Assembly (NCBI RefSeq): GCF_014904795.1
Contig: NZ_JACZFS010000010.1
Coordinates: forward strand, 62,001-126,000
Length of the DNA stretch: 64,000 bases
Reading direction: 5' to 3'
Source of the DNA: Nisaea nitritireducens
GTDB taxonomy: Bacteria > Pseudomonadota > Alphaproteobacteria > Thalassobaculales > Thalassobaculaceae
Below the pieces are notes generated by a model. The model was given only the letters and a program-made list of their open reading frames with translations, made no database searches and had not been told where the DNA came from. The position numbers and the translations under genes were made by a program. Below, one piece after another: positions 33,948-41,686 of this stretch. Numbering within the stretch: position 1 is the stretch's first letter; each line of letters opens with the position of its first letter.

Positions 33948-34622
33948 TCAGCAAAGCCTATCGGCCGGGAACCGGTAGATACGTTTAGGGCCGAGGAACA
34001 GAATATCGAAATGCGGGCCGAGGACCGCGCGAATGGCTTTATCATGGACTGTCAGGCCGCCGGTTAATGCTCCGAAGGCAGGCATGATTAGTCTGTCACT
34101 GTCATAGGCAAAACAACGGCCGCTGAGATAGCGCTGCCGGGTCCGCACCCGTGCCGACGGATGGTAGTGACCGCTGATTTCGCCTCTGACAGGCTCTCGG
34201 GAGGCTTCGTGGCGGAAAGTGAGGGCGCCGATCGTTTCTTCCATAATCCTCCGGCCAGGGAGGTCCTCGGGCAACTCCGGGTCGTGATTACCCGTGATCC
34301 AGAGCCAGTCATATGCCGCGATCAGCTGCTCAAGTGCGGCTCGGTCGGCTTTCCCCATCCGGTCGGGGCCGCCGGTATCGTGAAAACTGTCGCCGAGGCA
34401 CATCACCGTTTGGGGATTGTATTGACCGCAGATAGCTGCAAGGCGCTTCAGTGTGACTGCCGTATCGTAGGGCGGAAGAGGAATACCTTTTTCGGCGAAG
34501 CTCGATCCTTTCTCCAGATGCAGATCAGAGATGATGAGCAGGGAGCGGTCCGGCCAATACAAGGCGCCGGAAAGATCTGCGAGCAGGGAGACCCCGTTGA
34601 GGATGAGCGGTTCTGAAGTCAT
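33948..34622 (-). CDS. pdeM: ligase-associated metallophosphoesterase PdeM, 224 aa
   Basis: A calcineurin-type phosphoesterase. Metal ligands: ISDLHLEKG (DxH), CLGDSFHD (GD), ITGNHDPE (GNHD) and ISGHYHPSA (GHxH). Length and motifs match the PdeM/TIGR04123 group, which occurs with an ATP-dependent ligase, an Lhr-type helicase and a beta-CASP exonuclease, all of which are in this window. ATG 34622 is the chosen start; an open stretch upstream to 34724 is not conserved-looking. Confidence 0.9.
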   Translation of the reverse strand: MTSEPLILNGVSLLADLSGALYWPDRSLLIISDLHLEKGSSFAEKGIPLPPYDTAVTLKRLAAICGQYNPQTVMCLGDSFHDTGGPDRMGKADRAALEQLIAAYDWLWITGNHDPELPEDLPGRRIMEETIGALTFRHEASREPVRGEISGHYHPSARVRTRQRYLSGRCFAYDSDRLIMPAFGALTGGLTVHDKAIRAVLGPHFDILFLGPKRIYRFPADRLC

Positions 34623-34776
34623 GGCGCTGCTTTGGCCGATCCGCGGAACCGGGTCAACGGTCATCCTGGACGAAAAGACATGCTGACAGTGGGGTTGGGT
34701 CATGCATGCTTTATATTTATTCAATCATGCCAGTATCTTGAGTTGTTTTTCAGCTCGGGTGGTACATGTTTCAGTG

Positions 34777-34804
34777 TGATGAAAACAGTGTGTCCCGACG
34801 TAAA
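34777..34804 (+). promoter_or_regulatory. weak ECF-like promoter candidate before the cold-shock gene
   Basis: TGATGA (34777-34782), 16 bp, then CGTAAA (34799-34804). The -10 part and the spacing equal those at 24909, but the -35 matches TGATCC in only four of six bases. It would give a leader of about 165 nt, a normal length for a cold-shock mRNA. Confidence 0.25.
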
Positions 34805-34926
34805 ATAACTTGCGATTGCGTATATAAGTCCTATGTATCAGCAACGTTTAGAAGTCGCTGTTAAAAGACTGTCTCGCCGCTTCGCCGTCGATCAAGTTCC
34901 TTCTCCGATATTTTGAGCGTTACCTT

Positions 34927-34953
34927 CGGTCCGTCGCATTGGGCTACGGACCG
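34927..34953 (+). other. hairpin in the cold-shock gene leader
   Basis: CGGTCCGT (34927-34934) pairs with ACGGACCG (34946-34953), an 8-bp stem with an 11-nt loop. It ends 26 nt before the ATG, close to the ribosome site (GGAAAAATC). It may serve as a temperature-sensitive leader element; the hairpin itself is certain, the role is not. Confidence 0.55.
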
Positions 34954-34979
34954 CTTAATTTGTCGTGAAAGGAAAAATC

Positions 34980-35189
34980 ATGACCACTGGTAAAGTTAAA
35001 TGGTTCAACTCGACCAAAGGCTATGGCTTCATTGAGCCGGAAGACGGTTCCAAGGACGCTTTTCTGCACATTTCCGCTCTTGAGCGCGCGGGCATCTCCG
35101 GCGTTGACGAAGGTCAGCGCGTCGAGTTCGATCTGGTCCCGGGCCAGGGCGGCAAGTCTTCTGCCGAAAACGTTAAGCTCATCGACTAA
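34980..35189 (+). CDS. cspA: cold-shock protein, CspA family, 69 aa
   Basis: An OB-fold RNA chaperone. RNP1 is KGYGFIEPEDG and RNP2 is DAFLHISALERAG, with the starting TTGKVKWFNSTKG. The length is full for a single cold-shock domain. ATG 34980 has GGA 8 bp upstream; GTG 34965 is less likely. It is preceded by a long structured leader and followed by a terminator-like stem at 35209. Confidence 0.97.
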   Translation: MTTGKVKWFNSTKGYGFIEPEDGSKDAFLHISALERAGISGVDEGQRVEFDLVPGQGGKSSAENVKLID

Positions 35190-35208
35190 AACACACTGAA
35201 CATTCCGG

Positions 35209-35235
35209 ACAAGGGCGGCCGTTGATCGCCCTTGT
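35209..35235 (+). terminator. terminator stem after the cold-shock gene
   Basis: ACAAGGGCG (35209-35217) pairs with CGCCCTTGT (35227-35235), a perfect 9-bp stem with a 9-nt loop, starting 20 bp after the stop codon. The T content after it is modest, so read-through into the small gene at 35305 is possible. Confidence 0.65.
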
Positions 35236-35304
35236 TCACCCTCTCTACTGGTGGCGTTCGATAGAATTCAATCCGCCACCGATTATGATAAATCCAAGGA
35301 AAAC

Positions 35305-35484
35305 ATGAACTTCGAATCCAACTTTCTTACGAATTACGGCCTTCAGAATTACGTATCTTTTTCCCGATCAAACGGTGCGAACGTCTTTTCGATCAAAGGC
35401 ACCGAAAATCCGAAAATGATCGGCCACGCCCGTACCATCATCTCTGAAATGTATCGCGGCACTTCAACCATCGTCGTGAACTGA
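35305..35484 (+). CDS. small hypothetical protein, 59 aa
   Basis: ATG 35305 with AAGGA just upstream. The product is polar, with Tyr/Asn/Ser-rich stretches and no membrane segment (NYGLQNYVSFSRSNGANV). It is soluble and mixed alpha/beta. It follows the cold-shock gene and may share its transcript. An in-frame GTG at 35251 would give 77 residues. The gene ends 15 bp before the convergent helicase gene. Family not recognised. Confidence 0.55.
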   Translation: MNFESNFLTNYGLQNYVSFSRSNGANVFSIKGTENPKMIGHARTIISEMYRGTSTIVVN

Positions 35485-35498
35485 CCTAGACCGTCTGT

Positions 35499-37976
35499 TC
35501 AGATAGGCAGGCTTGCCTGCATGTTGCCTCTGGTCGCTTCGGCGATCAGATCGGCTTCGGCCTCTTCCAGCAAGGTGTCCAGAGCGCCGCCGTGAACCTG
35601 TTCCTTGCCGATCTCTAACAGGATCGGTACGGCAAGCGGGGATACCCGGTCGAGATGCCGGACATCAATCTTGCTCTGTACCTGAACAAGCAAATCTGCG
35701 AGGCGGCGGATGTCCGTCAGGCCGCGCGCTGCGTCCGCCCGTGTGGCGCGGAGCAGAATGTGGTCCGGCTCGTGGCTGCGCAGCACATCGTAGATCAGGT
35801 CCGCATTGAACGTGACCTGCCGGCCGGTTTTCTCATGCCCCGGCAGTTTGCGCTCGATCAGGCCTGCGATCACGGCGACGTTGCGGAAAGTGCGTTTCAG
35901 CAGGGTTGATTCCGCCATCCACTCCTCAAGGTCGTCGCCCAGCATGTCCTGATCGAAAAGCCCCGCCACATCTTCGGCCCGGGGCTCCTTCAGGCCCCAG
36001 ATCGCTATTACATAGTCACTGGCAACGAAGCCGAGCGGGTCAAGTCCCGCCCGCTCCATGCGCCGGGTCAGCAGCATGCCCAGGGTCTGGTGCGCATTGC
36101 GTCCGGCGAAACAATAGGCCACCAGATAGAATTTCCCGCCGCGCGGAAACACTTCCACCAATAGTCGGTCGCGCTTTGGCATGACCGAGCGCCATTGCTG
36201 CATGCGCAACCAGTCTTCGACGGGGGCGGGCAGGGTTGGCCAGTTCCGGTCATCCTCCAGCATGGCCCGCACCCGGTCCGAGAGATGGGTAGTGAAGGGG
36301 AGGCGGCCGCCCATATAGGCCGGAATTTCCGGCTCCTCACCCTTGCCGGGGCTGACTTCCACCACGGTTTCCCGCACGCCTTCGAAGGTCAAAAGCTGAC
36401 CTGCGAACAGGAAGGTGTCGCCGGGCGTCAGGCCCTGGACGAAATATTCCTCGACCTCGCCGAGAAAACGTCCCCGGCGCATCCGGACTTTCAGCGTGAT
36501 CGCCTCGACGATGGTACCGACATTCATCCGGTAGGAACGGGCAACGCGCTGGTTGACCACGGTCAGCAGTCCGTCGGGTTTCGGCCGCAGGCGCCGGAAC
36601 CGGTCATAGGTGCGCAAGGCGTATCCGCCATCCGTCACAAAACGCAGGACGGCGTCGAAATCCTCCCGGCCGAGATCTGCATAGGGCGCGGCAGTCCGGA
36701 CTTCCTCGTAGAGCTGGTCCGGATGGAACGGCCCGGCGCAGGCGGTGCCGAGGATATGCTGCGCCAGAACGTCGAGAGCGCCCTCGCTTGGTAACTCGCC
36801 ATCGAGGGTCATCTCCTTCACCGCATCGATGGCTGCCTGACACTCCAGTACCTCGAACCGGTTCGCCGGGATCAGGATAGCCCGGCTGGGCTGATCGAGC
36901 CGATGATTGGCCCGCCCGATCCGCTGCAGAAGGCGGGAGGAGCCTTTTGGGGCTCCGACCTGGATGACCAGGTCGACCGCCGCCCAATCGATGCCGAGGT
37001 CGAGGGAGGAGGTGGCGACCACGGCGCGCAATCCCCCTTGCGACATGATCGCTTCCACCTTGCGCCGCTGCTCCGCCGCAAGGGAGCCGTGATGCAGGGC
37101 GATCGGCAGGTTCTGCTCGTTTATCTTCCAGAGCGCCTGGAACAGGATTTCCGCCTGGGCGCGGGTGTTGACGAAGACCAATGTGGTCGCGGCGCCACAG
37201 ATCTGCTCGTAGATATCCTCGACGGCATAGCTTCCCATATGCCCGGACCAGGGGAAATGGCCGCGACCGATCAAGATCTTGACCTCGGCGGCAACCGCGC
37301 CACCTCCGCTGACGCGCGCGACTGTCCCGCTTCCTGTCCGTCCGGTCGGAGACAAATAGGCTTCCAGCGCGTCGGGATAAGCGACCGTCGCGGAGAGGCC
37401 GACACGGCGCGCATCCGGTGCAAGCTTTGCCAGGCGGGCAAGGCCGAGCGATAGCAGCTCCCCCCGCTTGTTGGGTGCAAGTGCATGCAGCTCATCGATG
37501 ACGATTGTGCGCAGCCGCCGGAAGATCTTCGGAGCGTCCGTATAGGAAAGCAGCAGGGCAAGGCTTTCCGGTGTGGTCAGCAGGATATTCGGAGGGCTGC
37601 CGCGTTGGCGTTGTTTCTTCGCTTGCGGTGTGTCGCCTGTCCGGGTTTCCGCCGTGACCGGCAGCGCCATTTCCTCGATCGGCAGGGTCAGGTTGCGATG
37701 AATGTCGACAGCCAGCGCTTTCAGCGGCGAGATATAGAGCGTGTGCAGGCCGTCAAAAGGTGCTTCAGACAACTCGATCAGACTGGACAAGAACCCGGCG
37801 AGGGTCTTCCCGCCACCGGTTGGGGCGATCAGCAAGGCATGTTTACCCGCCTGGGCCGCTTCCAGCATTTCGAGCTGGTGCGGGTGCGGCTGCCAGTTTT
37901 TTCCGGAAAACCAGTCGCGGAACGTTTTTGGCAGGCCGGTCATGTCCGGTCGGGGCTGTGCGGTTTTATCCAGCAT
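35499..37976 (-). CDS. ligase-associated DEXH helicase (Lhr-like), 825 aa
   Basis: A superfamily 2 helicase. The Q-like motif is PHPHQLEML (31-39), motif I APTGGGKTLAGF (51-62), motif II VIDELHALAPNKRG, and motif III VGLSATV. Motif IV is TLVFVNTRAQAE, and motif VI QRIGRANHR. The C-terminal half is the Lhr-type winged-helix and DUF4145-like region. The length fits the TIGR04121 group. In that group it works with PdeM, the exonuclease and the ligase in a DNA damage pathway; PdeM is close by, and the ligase pair is 2.7 kb downstream of its start. Confidence 0.92.
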   Translation of the reverse strand: MLDKTAQPRPDMTGLPKTFRDWFSGKNWQPHPHQLEMLEAAQAGKHALLIAPTGGGKTLAGFLSSLIELSEAPFDGLHTLYISPLKALAVDIHRNLTLPIEEMALPVTAETRTGDTPQAKKQRQRGSPPNILLTTPESLALLLSYTDAPKIFRRLRTIVIDELHALAPNKRGELLSLGLARLAKLAPDARRVGLSATVAYPDALEAYLSPTGRTGSGTVARVSGGGAVAAEVKILIGRGHFPWSGHMGSYAVEDIYEQICGAATTLVFVNTRAQAEILFQALWKINEQNLPIALHHGSLAAEQRRKVEAIMSQGGLRAVVATSSLDLGIDWAAVDLVIQVGAPKGSSRLLQRIGRANHRLDQPSRAILIPANRFEVLECQAAIDAVKEMTLDGELPSEGALDVLAQHILGTACAGPFHPDQLYEEVRTAAPYADLGREDFDAVLRFVTDGGYALRTYDRFRRLRPKPDGLLTVVNQRVARSYRMNVGTIVEAITLKVRMRRGRFLGEVEEYFVQGLTPGDTFLFAGQLLTFEGVRETVVEVSPGKGEEPEIPAYMGGRLPFTTHLSDRVRAMLEDDRNWPTLPAPVEDWLRMQQWRSVMPKRDRLLVEVFPRGGKFYLVAYCFAGRNAHQTLGMLLTRRMERAGLDPLGFVASDYVIAIWGLKEPRAEDVAGLFDQDMLGDDLEEWMAESTLLKRTFRNVAVIAGLIERKLPGHEKTGRQVTFNADLIYDVLRSHEPDHILLRATRADAARGLTDIRRLADLLVQVQSKIDVRHLDRVSPLAVPILLEIGKEQVHGGALDTLLEEAEADLIAEATRGNMQASLPI

Positions 37977-38015
37977 GTCCCGAAAGTGGTTGCTGATCGG
38001 GATTACAGCAAGCGG

Positions 38016-38456
38016 CTATTGTATTTCCGGGCGAGGGCCGGCCTCGGCCCATGCCGTCGCCTCTGCATGATCCTTGAAGCACTTGAACGTACTGCCCGGA
38101 AAGATCTGGCCCAACGCTTTGTTCACAAGCTGTGTGATCCAGTAATTCTCAGTGACGATGGCAACATGCTTTCCTGAGTTTCTGCCCTTCGCATAGGCGT
38201 GCCACTCCTGCGCAACTGTGAGCAGGCCGTTCCAGCTCCAGTTGTTTGTTGCGTCATTACGATGCTGATCGACGACCACGTTGAACCAGATGATGTCCGG
38301 ATTTTCTTTCCAGATCATGGGAACATGCTTTGTGAGATTGTAATCCGTGAAACCTGAGGACAGATCGATAAACAGTAATCGTCTGTCTATATCCACGTGC
38401 CAGGACAGGGGCTCCGTCCTGTTTGAGGAGCTGTCGCTCACTCCGGAAGCGGCCAT
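38016..38456 (-). CDS. STAS/SpoIIAA-like hypothetical protein, about 146 aa
   Basis: The core (residues about 20-140) alternates strands and helices in the order seen in SpoIIAA/STAS-like proteins of proteobacteria: WHVDIDRRLLFIDLSSGFT, IIWFNVVVDQH, KHVAIVTENYWI, and a last helix DHAEATAWAEA. The start is uncertain: ATG 38456 and GTG 38600 are both without a ribosome site, and the longer form would begin with a short hydrophobic stretch. The assignment is weak. It lies alone between the helicase and the enoyl-CoA hydratase. Confidence 0.5.
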   Translation of the reverse strand: MAASGVSDSSSNRTEPLSWHVDIDRRLLFIDLSSGFTDYNLTKHVPMIWKENPDIIWFNVVVDQHRNDATNNWSWNGLLTVAQEWHAYAKGRNSGKHVAIVTENYWITQLVNKALGQIFPGSTFKCFKDHAEATAWAEAGPRPEIQ

Positions 38457-38696
38457 TTTACCGTTACGGCAATTCGATCGCTGGCAGCGGATACTGCGCG
38501 GGAGATAGGGAATGTCCGCATGTATTCCTCGATCTGTACAGTTGCGATTGGCCTGTGCGTACGTTGGTACGACAATAAGGCAGCATACGCGAATACCCAC
38601 GATAAAAAAAAGACTAAATTATCAAGTAGATAAAAATGCATTGCCTGAATGACTCCCGGCAAGGCAGTGGGCCCTGCCGGGATTTGAATGCGGTTT

Positions 38697-39494
38697 TCAG
38701 GCTGCGCCTGGATACCAGGATGGCTGACGTTTCTCCGCGAAGCTTTTCAACCCCTCGGCGGCTTCATCCGATTGCCGTTTCGCAGCATGCTGCGCGACCA
38801 ATTTCTCGAAATAGGCGTCGGCGAGCGTGATGTTGGCGTGTTCCAGGATGACCTGCTTGGTTTGTGCCATGGCATCCGGTGCGGAGAGCAGCAACTGGTC
38901 GATCACCGGGGCGGCGGCTTCGTCCAGTGTCCCGGTAGCACAGACTTCATGCACCAAACCCATTTCAGCCGCTTTTGCCGCCTTGAAACGCTCGCAGGTG
39001 AGGGCGTAGCGGCGGACATTGCGCGGACCCATGGCGGCGTTCAGGTGAGGCACGATAATCCCGGCCATCACACCCCACCGAGCCTCGGTAATGGCGAAAA
39101 TTGCATCCTCGCTGGCAATGACAACATCGCAGGCGGCCACGATACCGACGCCACCACCGAAACAGCCACCATGTACCAGTGCGACGGTCGGCTTGGGAAA
39201 GTCGTTAAGGCCGCAGACGGCCGAAGCGGTGCGGCGAGATACTTCGACATTTTCTTCCGGCGAGAGTGTCCCTACGGCATTCAGCCACTTCAGGTCGGCA
39301 CCGGCCTGGAAATGCTTACCGTTGCCCCGGAGGACGACAACACGAACGGCATCGTCCGCGGCGCAGTCGCCGAAAGCATCGATAAGCCCCTGGATGACAT
39401 CGCCGTTATAGGCGTTGTTTACCTCCGGCCGGTTGATGGTGACAGTGGCGACGCCACGCGCATCTTTGGAGAGCAGGACAACGGGTTCAGACAT
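38697..39494 (-). CDS. enoyl-CoA hydratase/isomerase family protein, 265 aa
   Basis: A crotonase-fold enzyme. The oxyanion-hole loops are HFQAGADLKWL (residues about 62-72) and HGGCFGGGVGIVAACD (about 108-123). A Glu in ITEARWGVMAG is in the catalytic position. The ADLKWL and EARWG-type motifs are near those of methylglutaconyl-CoA hydratase (LiuC), so leucine breakdown is one option, but no other liu gene is nearby. ATG 39494 with AGAGG upstream is preferred to the open extension to 39593. Confidence 0.88.
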   Translation of the reverse strand: MSEPVVLLSKDARGVATVTINRPEVNNAYNGDVIQGLIDAFGDCAADDAVRVVVLRGNGKHFQAGADLKWLNAVGTLSPEENVEVSRRTASAVCGLNDFPKPTVALVHGGCFGGGVGIVAACDVVIASEDAIFAITEARWGVMAGIIVPHLNAAMGPRNVRRYALTCERFKAAKAAEMGLVHEVCATGTLDEAAAPVIDQLLLSAPDAMAQTKQVILEHANITLADAYFEKLVAQHAAKRQSDEAAEGLKSFAEKRQPSWYPGAA

Positions 39495-39597
39495 GGCTGG
39501 CCTCTTCGAATACTGGAAACAGGCTCCGGACGGAGCCCGTGAAGAGTATGCCCTGATTCCCGGGTATCCAACCCCGGGGCTGAACCGGGACAATAAA

Positions 39598-39635
39598 AAA
39601 GCCGGATGAGTCGAGTTTCGATCTCATCCGGCTTT
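39598..39635. terminator. strong bidirectional terminator
   Basis: AAAGCCGGATGAG (39598-39610) pairs with CTCATCCGGCTTT (39623-39635), a 13-bp stem with a 12-nt loop, with A and T runs on both flanks. On the minus strand it ends the 56-aa gene at 39657. It separates this gene from the enoyl-CoA hydratase. Confidence 0.85.
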
Positions 39636-39656
39636 CTATTTCGCAAGTGCGAAGTA

Positions 39657-39827
39657 TCAGGCGGCTTTCTGTGCCGCCGATGCGGTTTCACCGAACATGT
39701 CGGTTTCATCGTTGTGGCGCGCCAGTCCGTCGATCATTTCCAATGCGGCTTCAGCCTGCAAAGTGGACCATTTGCGCTGGGTTTCCGAAAAATACACCCG
39801 GGGACGTTTGGTGTTTTCATTGATCAT
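39657..39827 (-). CDS. small hypothetical protein, 56 aa
   Basis: ATG 39827 has GGAG 6 bp upstream and the frame runs to TGA at 39657. A strong terminator follows 21 bp later, so this is a compact one-gene unit. The product begins MINENTKRPRVYFSETQRKW and ends with an Ala-rich tail (ETASAAQKAA). It is soluble, mostly helical, with the acidic centre DGLARHNDETDMFG. It has no known family that I recognise. Its small size puts it below common annotation limits. Confidence 0.7.
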   Translation of the reverse strand: MINENTKRPRVYFSETQRKWSTLQAEAALEMIDGLARHNDETDMFGETASAAQKAA

Positions 39828-40052
39828 GTGCTGCTCCAGTTCGGACGACAGTATTTAGATTCCATACATACAATGTCGTTATTCGAGTACGAAATGAAAA
39901 TGGTGCAATGCAGCATTGATTTGATGCTGATCCGCGATCAATGAATTGGCTCAGGGTTTATTGATGCTGTAATCGAGGAGTCGTGACGCTGGAGTCTGAC
40001 CGGCGGGTCGGGTAAGTTTCGGCATCTGGAAAACCCGAGATTCGAGGCTCCC

Positions 40053-40658
40053 TTGAACAGTTCCGACATCACCTCCCGCATCAAGATGATCCTGGACGCG
40101 GAAGCCGCGGCCATCAATGCGATCAAGGTCGATGAAAGCTACGAGAAGGCGCTGGATATTCTCCAGGGCACATCCGGCAAGATCATCACGACCGGCATGG
40201 GAAAGGCCGGGTTCATCGCACATAAATTCGCGGCGATCCTGAGCTCGACTGCATCGCCTGCCTTCTTCATTCATCCGAGTGAGGCGGCTCACGGGGATCT
40301 CGGTATGGTCGCGCCGGGAGATTGCATCGTCGCCTTCTCGACTAGCGGAAAGACCCGGGAAGTGCTGGAATTCATTGAGCTCAGCCGCCACGTCAATGCG
40401 GGCAAGGTCATAGGCATCACGTCGCATCCTGACAGTGGCCTGCGCGATTTGTCGGACGTAATCATCGATATGGGCGTCATTAAAGAGCCTTGTCCTCTCG
40501 GGCTGACGCCATCCGCCAGCATGTCCGTCATGTCTGCTGTCAGCGATGCGCTGGCGCTGGTGCTGATGGAGCGCAAGGGCGTTTCCCGGCACGAATATGG
40601 ACTGCGCCATCACGGCGGTTATCTCGGTAAGCAGGCACGAACGGACAATATCGAGTAG
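40053..40658 (+). CDS. SIS-domain sugar-phosphate isomerase (KpsF/GutQ-like, no CBS), 201 aa
   Basis: A SIS domain with GKIITTGMGKAGFIAHKFAAIL, the P-A-F-F-I-H-P-S-E-A-A-H-G-D-L-G loop, and FSTSGKTREVLEF, all typical of D-arabinose-5-phosphate isomerase. The pair of CBS domains that follows in full-length KdsD (about 320 aa) is absent. The start is TTG 40053 with GAGG upstream; ATG 40086 would delete part of helix 1. It ends 2 bp before the exonuclease gene, so it is in the ligase operon. Role there unknown. Confidence 0.85.
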   Translation: MNSSDITSRIKMILDAEAAAINAIKVDESYEKALDILQGTSGKIITTGMGKAGFIAHKFAAILSSTASPAFFIHPSEAAHGDLGMVAPGDCIVAFSTSGKTREVLEFIELSRHVNAGKVIGITSHPDSGLRDLSDVIIDMGVIKEPCPLGLTPSASMSVMSAVSDALALVLMERKGVSRHEYGLRHHGGYLGKQARTDNIE

Positions 40659-40660
40659 GG

Positions 40661-41686
40661 ATGGCCAAAGCCGCGCGCAGGGCAAGCTGGATCAAGGTCA
40701 GGCCGGAAGGTCTGTTTGTCGAGCCGGGCGGTTTTTATGTCGATCCGACCCGCATAGTCGATCGTGCGGTGATCACCCACGGGCATGCAGACCACGCCCG
40801 CCGGGGGCACGGCGCCGTTGCGGCGACAGCCGAGACGCTGGACATCATGCGGGTCCGCTATGGCAAGACGCCGTTCAAGATCAGTCAGACGCTTCGCTTC
40901 GGCGAGAAGATCAACATCACTGGCGTGACGGTCTGGCTTGCTCCGGCAGGGCATGTGCTCGGCAGCGCCCAGGTCGTGGTGGAATACAAAGGCGAACGGG
41001 TCGTCGTCTCCGGTGACTACAAACGCCGCCCGGACAGGACATGCATCGCTTTCGAGCCGGTACCTTGCGATGTTTTCATCACCGAGGCGACGTTTGGCTT
41101 ACCGGTGTTCCGACACCCCGATGACACACGTGAAATCGCGACATTGATGCATTCCAGGGAGCTTTTCCCGGAGCGCTGCCATGTGATCGGGACCTATTCC
41201 CTCGGCAAGGCGCAGCGCCTGATATCCCTGATCAGGGCGGCAGGTTATGACCGGCCGCTTTATCTACACGATAGTCTGCTACCGCTTTGTAAGTTGTATC
41301 AGGCGTATGGGGTGGATCTCGGCGAACTCCTGCCGGCGACGGCGGATGAGAAGGGCCTTCCGCGAGCGGGCCTCGAAGGCGAGATCGTGCTGGCTCCGCC
41401 ACCGTCGATTTCGGATAGCTGGGCTCGTCCTCTGCCGGATCCGGTGATCTGCATGGCGTCGGGTTGGATGCGGGTGAAGCAGCGGGCGAAGTACGGCGGT
41501 GTGGAATTGCCGCTGGTGATTTCCGATCATGCAGACTGGGACGAGTTGCTGACCACATTGGACGATGTCGGAGCACCGGAGGTCTGGGTCACGCACGGTC
41601 GGGAAGAGGCACTGGTTCATGCCGCCCGGCTGAAAGGCATGGAGGCGCAAGCTCTGCGGCTCATCGGGTATGAGGAAGAGGCCTGA
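40661..41686 (+). CDS. ligase-associated DNA exonuclease (MBL/beta-CASP fold), 341 aa
   Basis: The metallo-beta-lactamase motif is H40-G-H42-A-D44-H45 in ITHGHADHARRGH, followed by LAPAGHVLGSAQV and VVSGDYKRRPD. The beta-CASP part holds IGTYSLGKAQRLISL, SGWMRVKQRAK and SDHADWDEL (motif A-C residues). It matches the TIGR04122 group. The stop overlaps the ATG of the ligase by 1 bp, so both are translationally coupled. In the pathway it is thought to trim DNA ends before sealing. Confidence 0.93.
   Translation: MAKAARRASWIKVRPEGLFVEPGGFYVDPTRIVDRAVITHGHADHARRGHGAVAATAETLDIMRVRYGKTPFKISQTLRFGEKINITGVTVWLAPAGHVLGSAQVVVEYKGERVVVSGDYKRRPDRTCIAFEPVPCDVFITEATFGLPVFRHPDDTREIATLMHSRELFPERCHVIGTYSLGKAQRLISLIRAAGYDRPLYLHDSLLPLCKLYQAYGVDLGELLPATADEKGLPRAGLEGEIVLAPPPSISDSWARPLPDPVICMASGWMRVKQRAKYGGVELPLVISDHADWDELLTTLDDVGAPEVWVTHGREEALVHAARLKGMEAQALRLIGYEEEA

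Larger units (their letters stand above)
34623..34979. other. 357-bp intergenic region with the leader of the cold-shock gene
   Basis: AT-rich DNA without a convincing gene. It holds a candidate ECF-like promoter (34777-34804), a possible sigma-70 type pair TTGCGA/TATGTA (34810 and 34832), and the CGGTCCGT/ACGGACCG hairpin (34927-34953). A 27-codon open frame (34833-34916) lacks a ribosome site. A long structured leader is usual for cold-shock genes. Confidence 0.5.

Noticed and set aside
34833-34916. A 27-codon frame in the cold-shock leader that could be an upstream peptide
   Set aside because: No ribosome site, and the start lies over a likely promoter -10 region.
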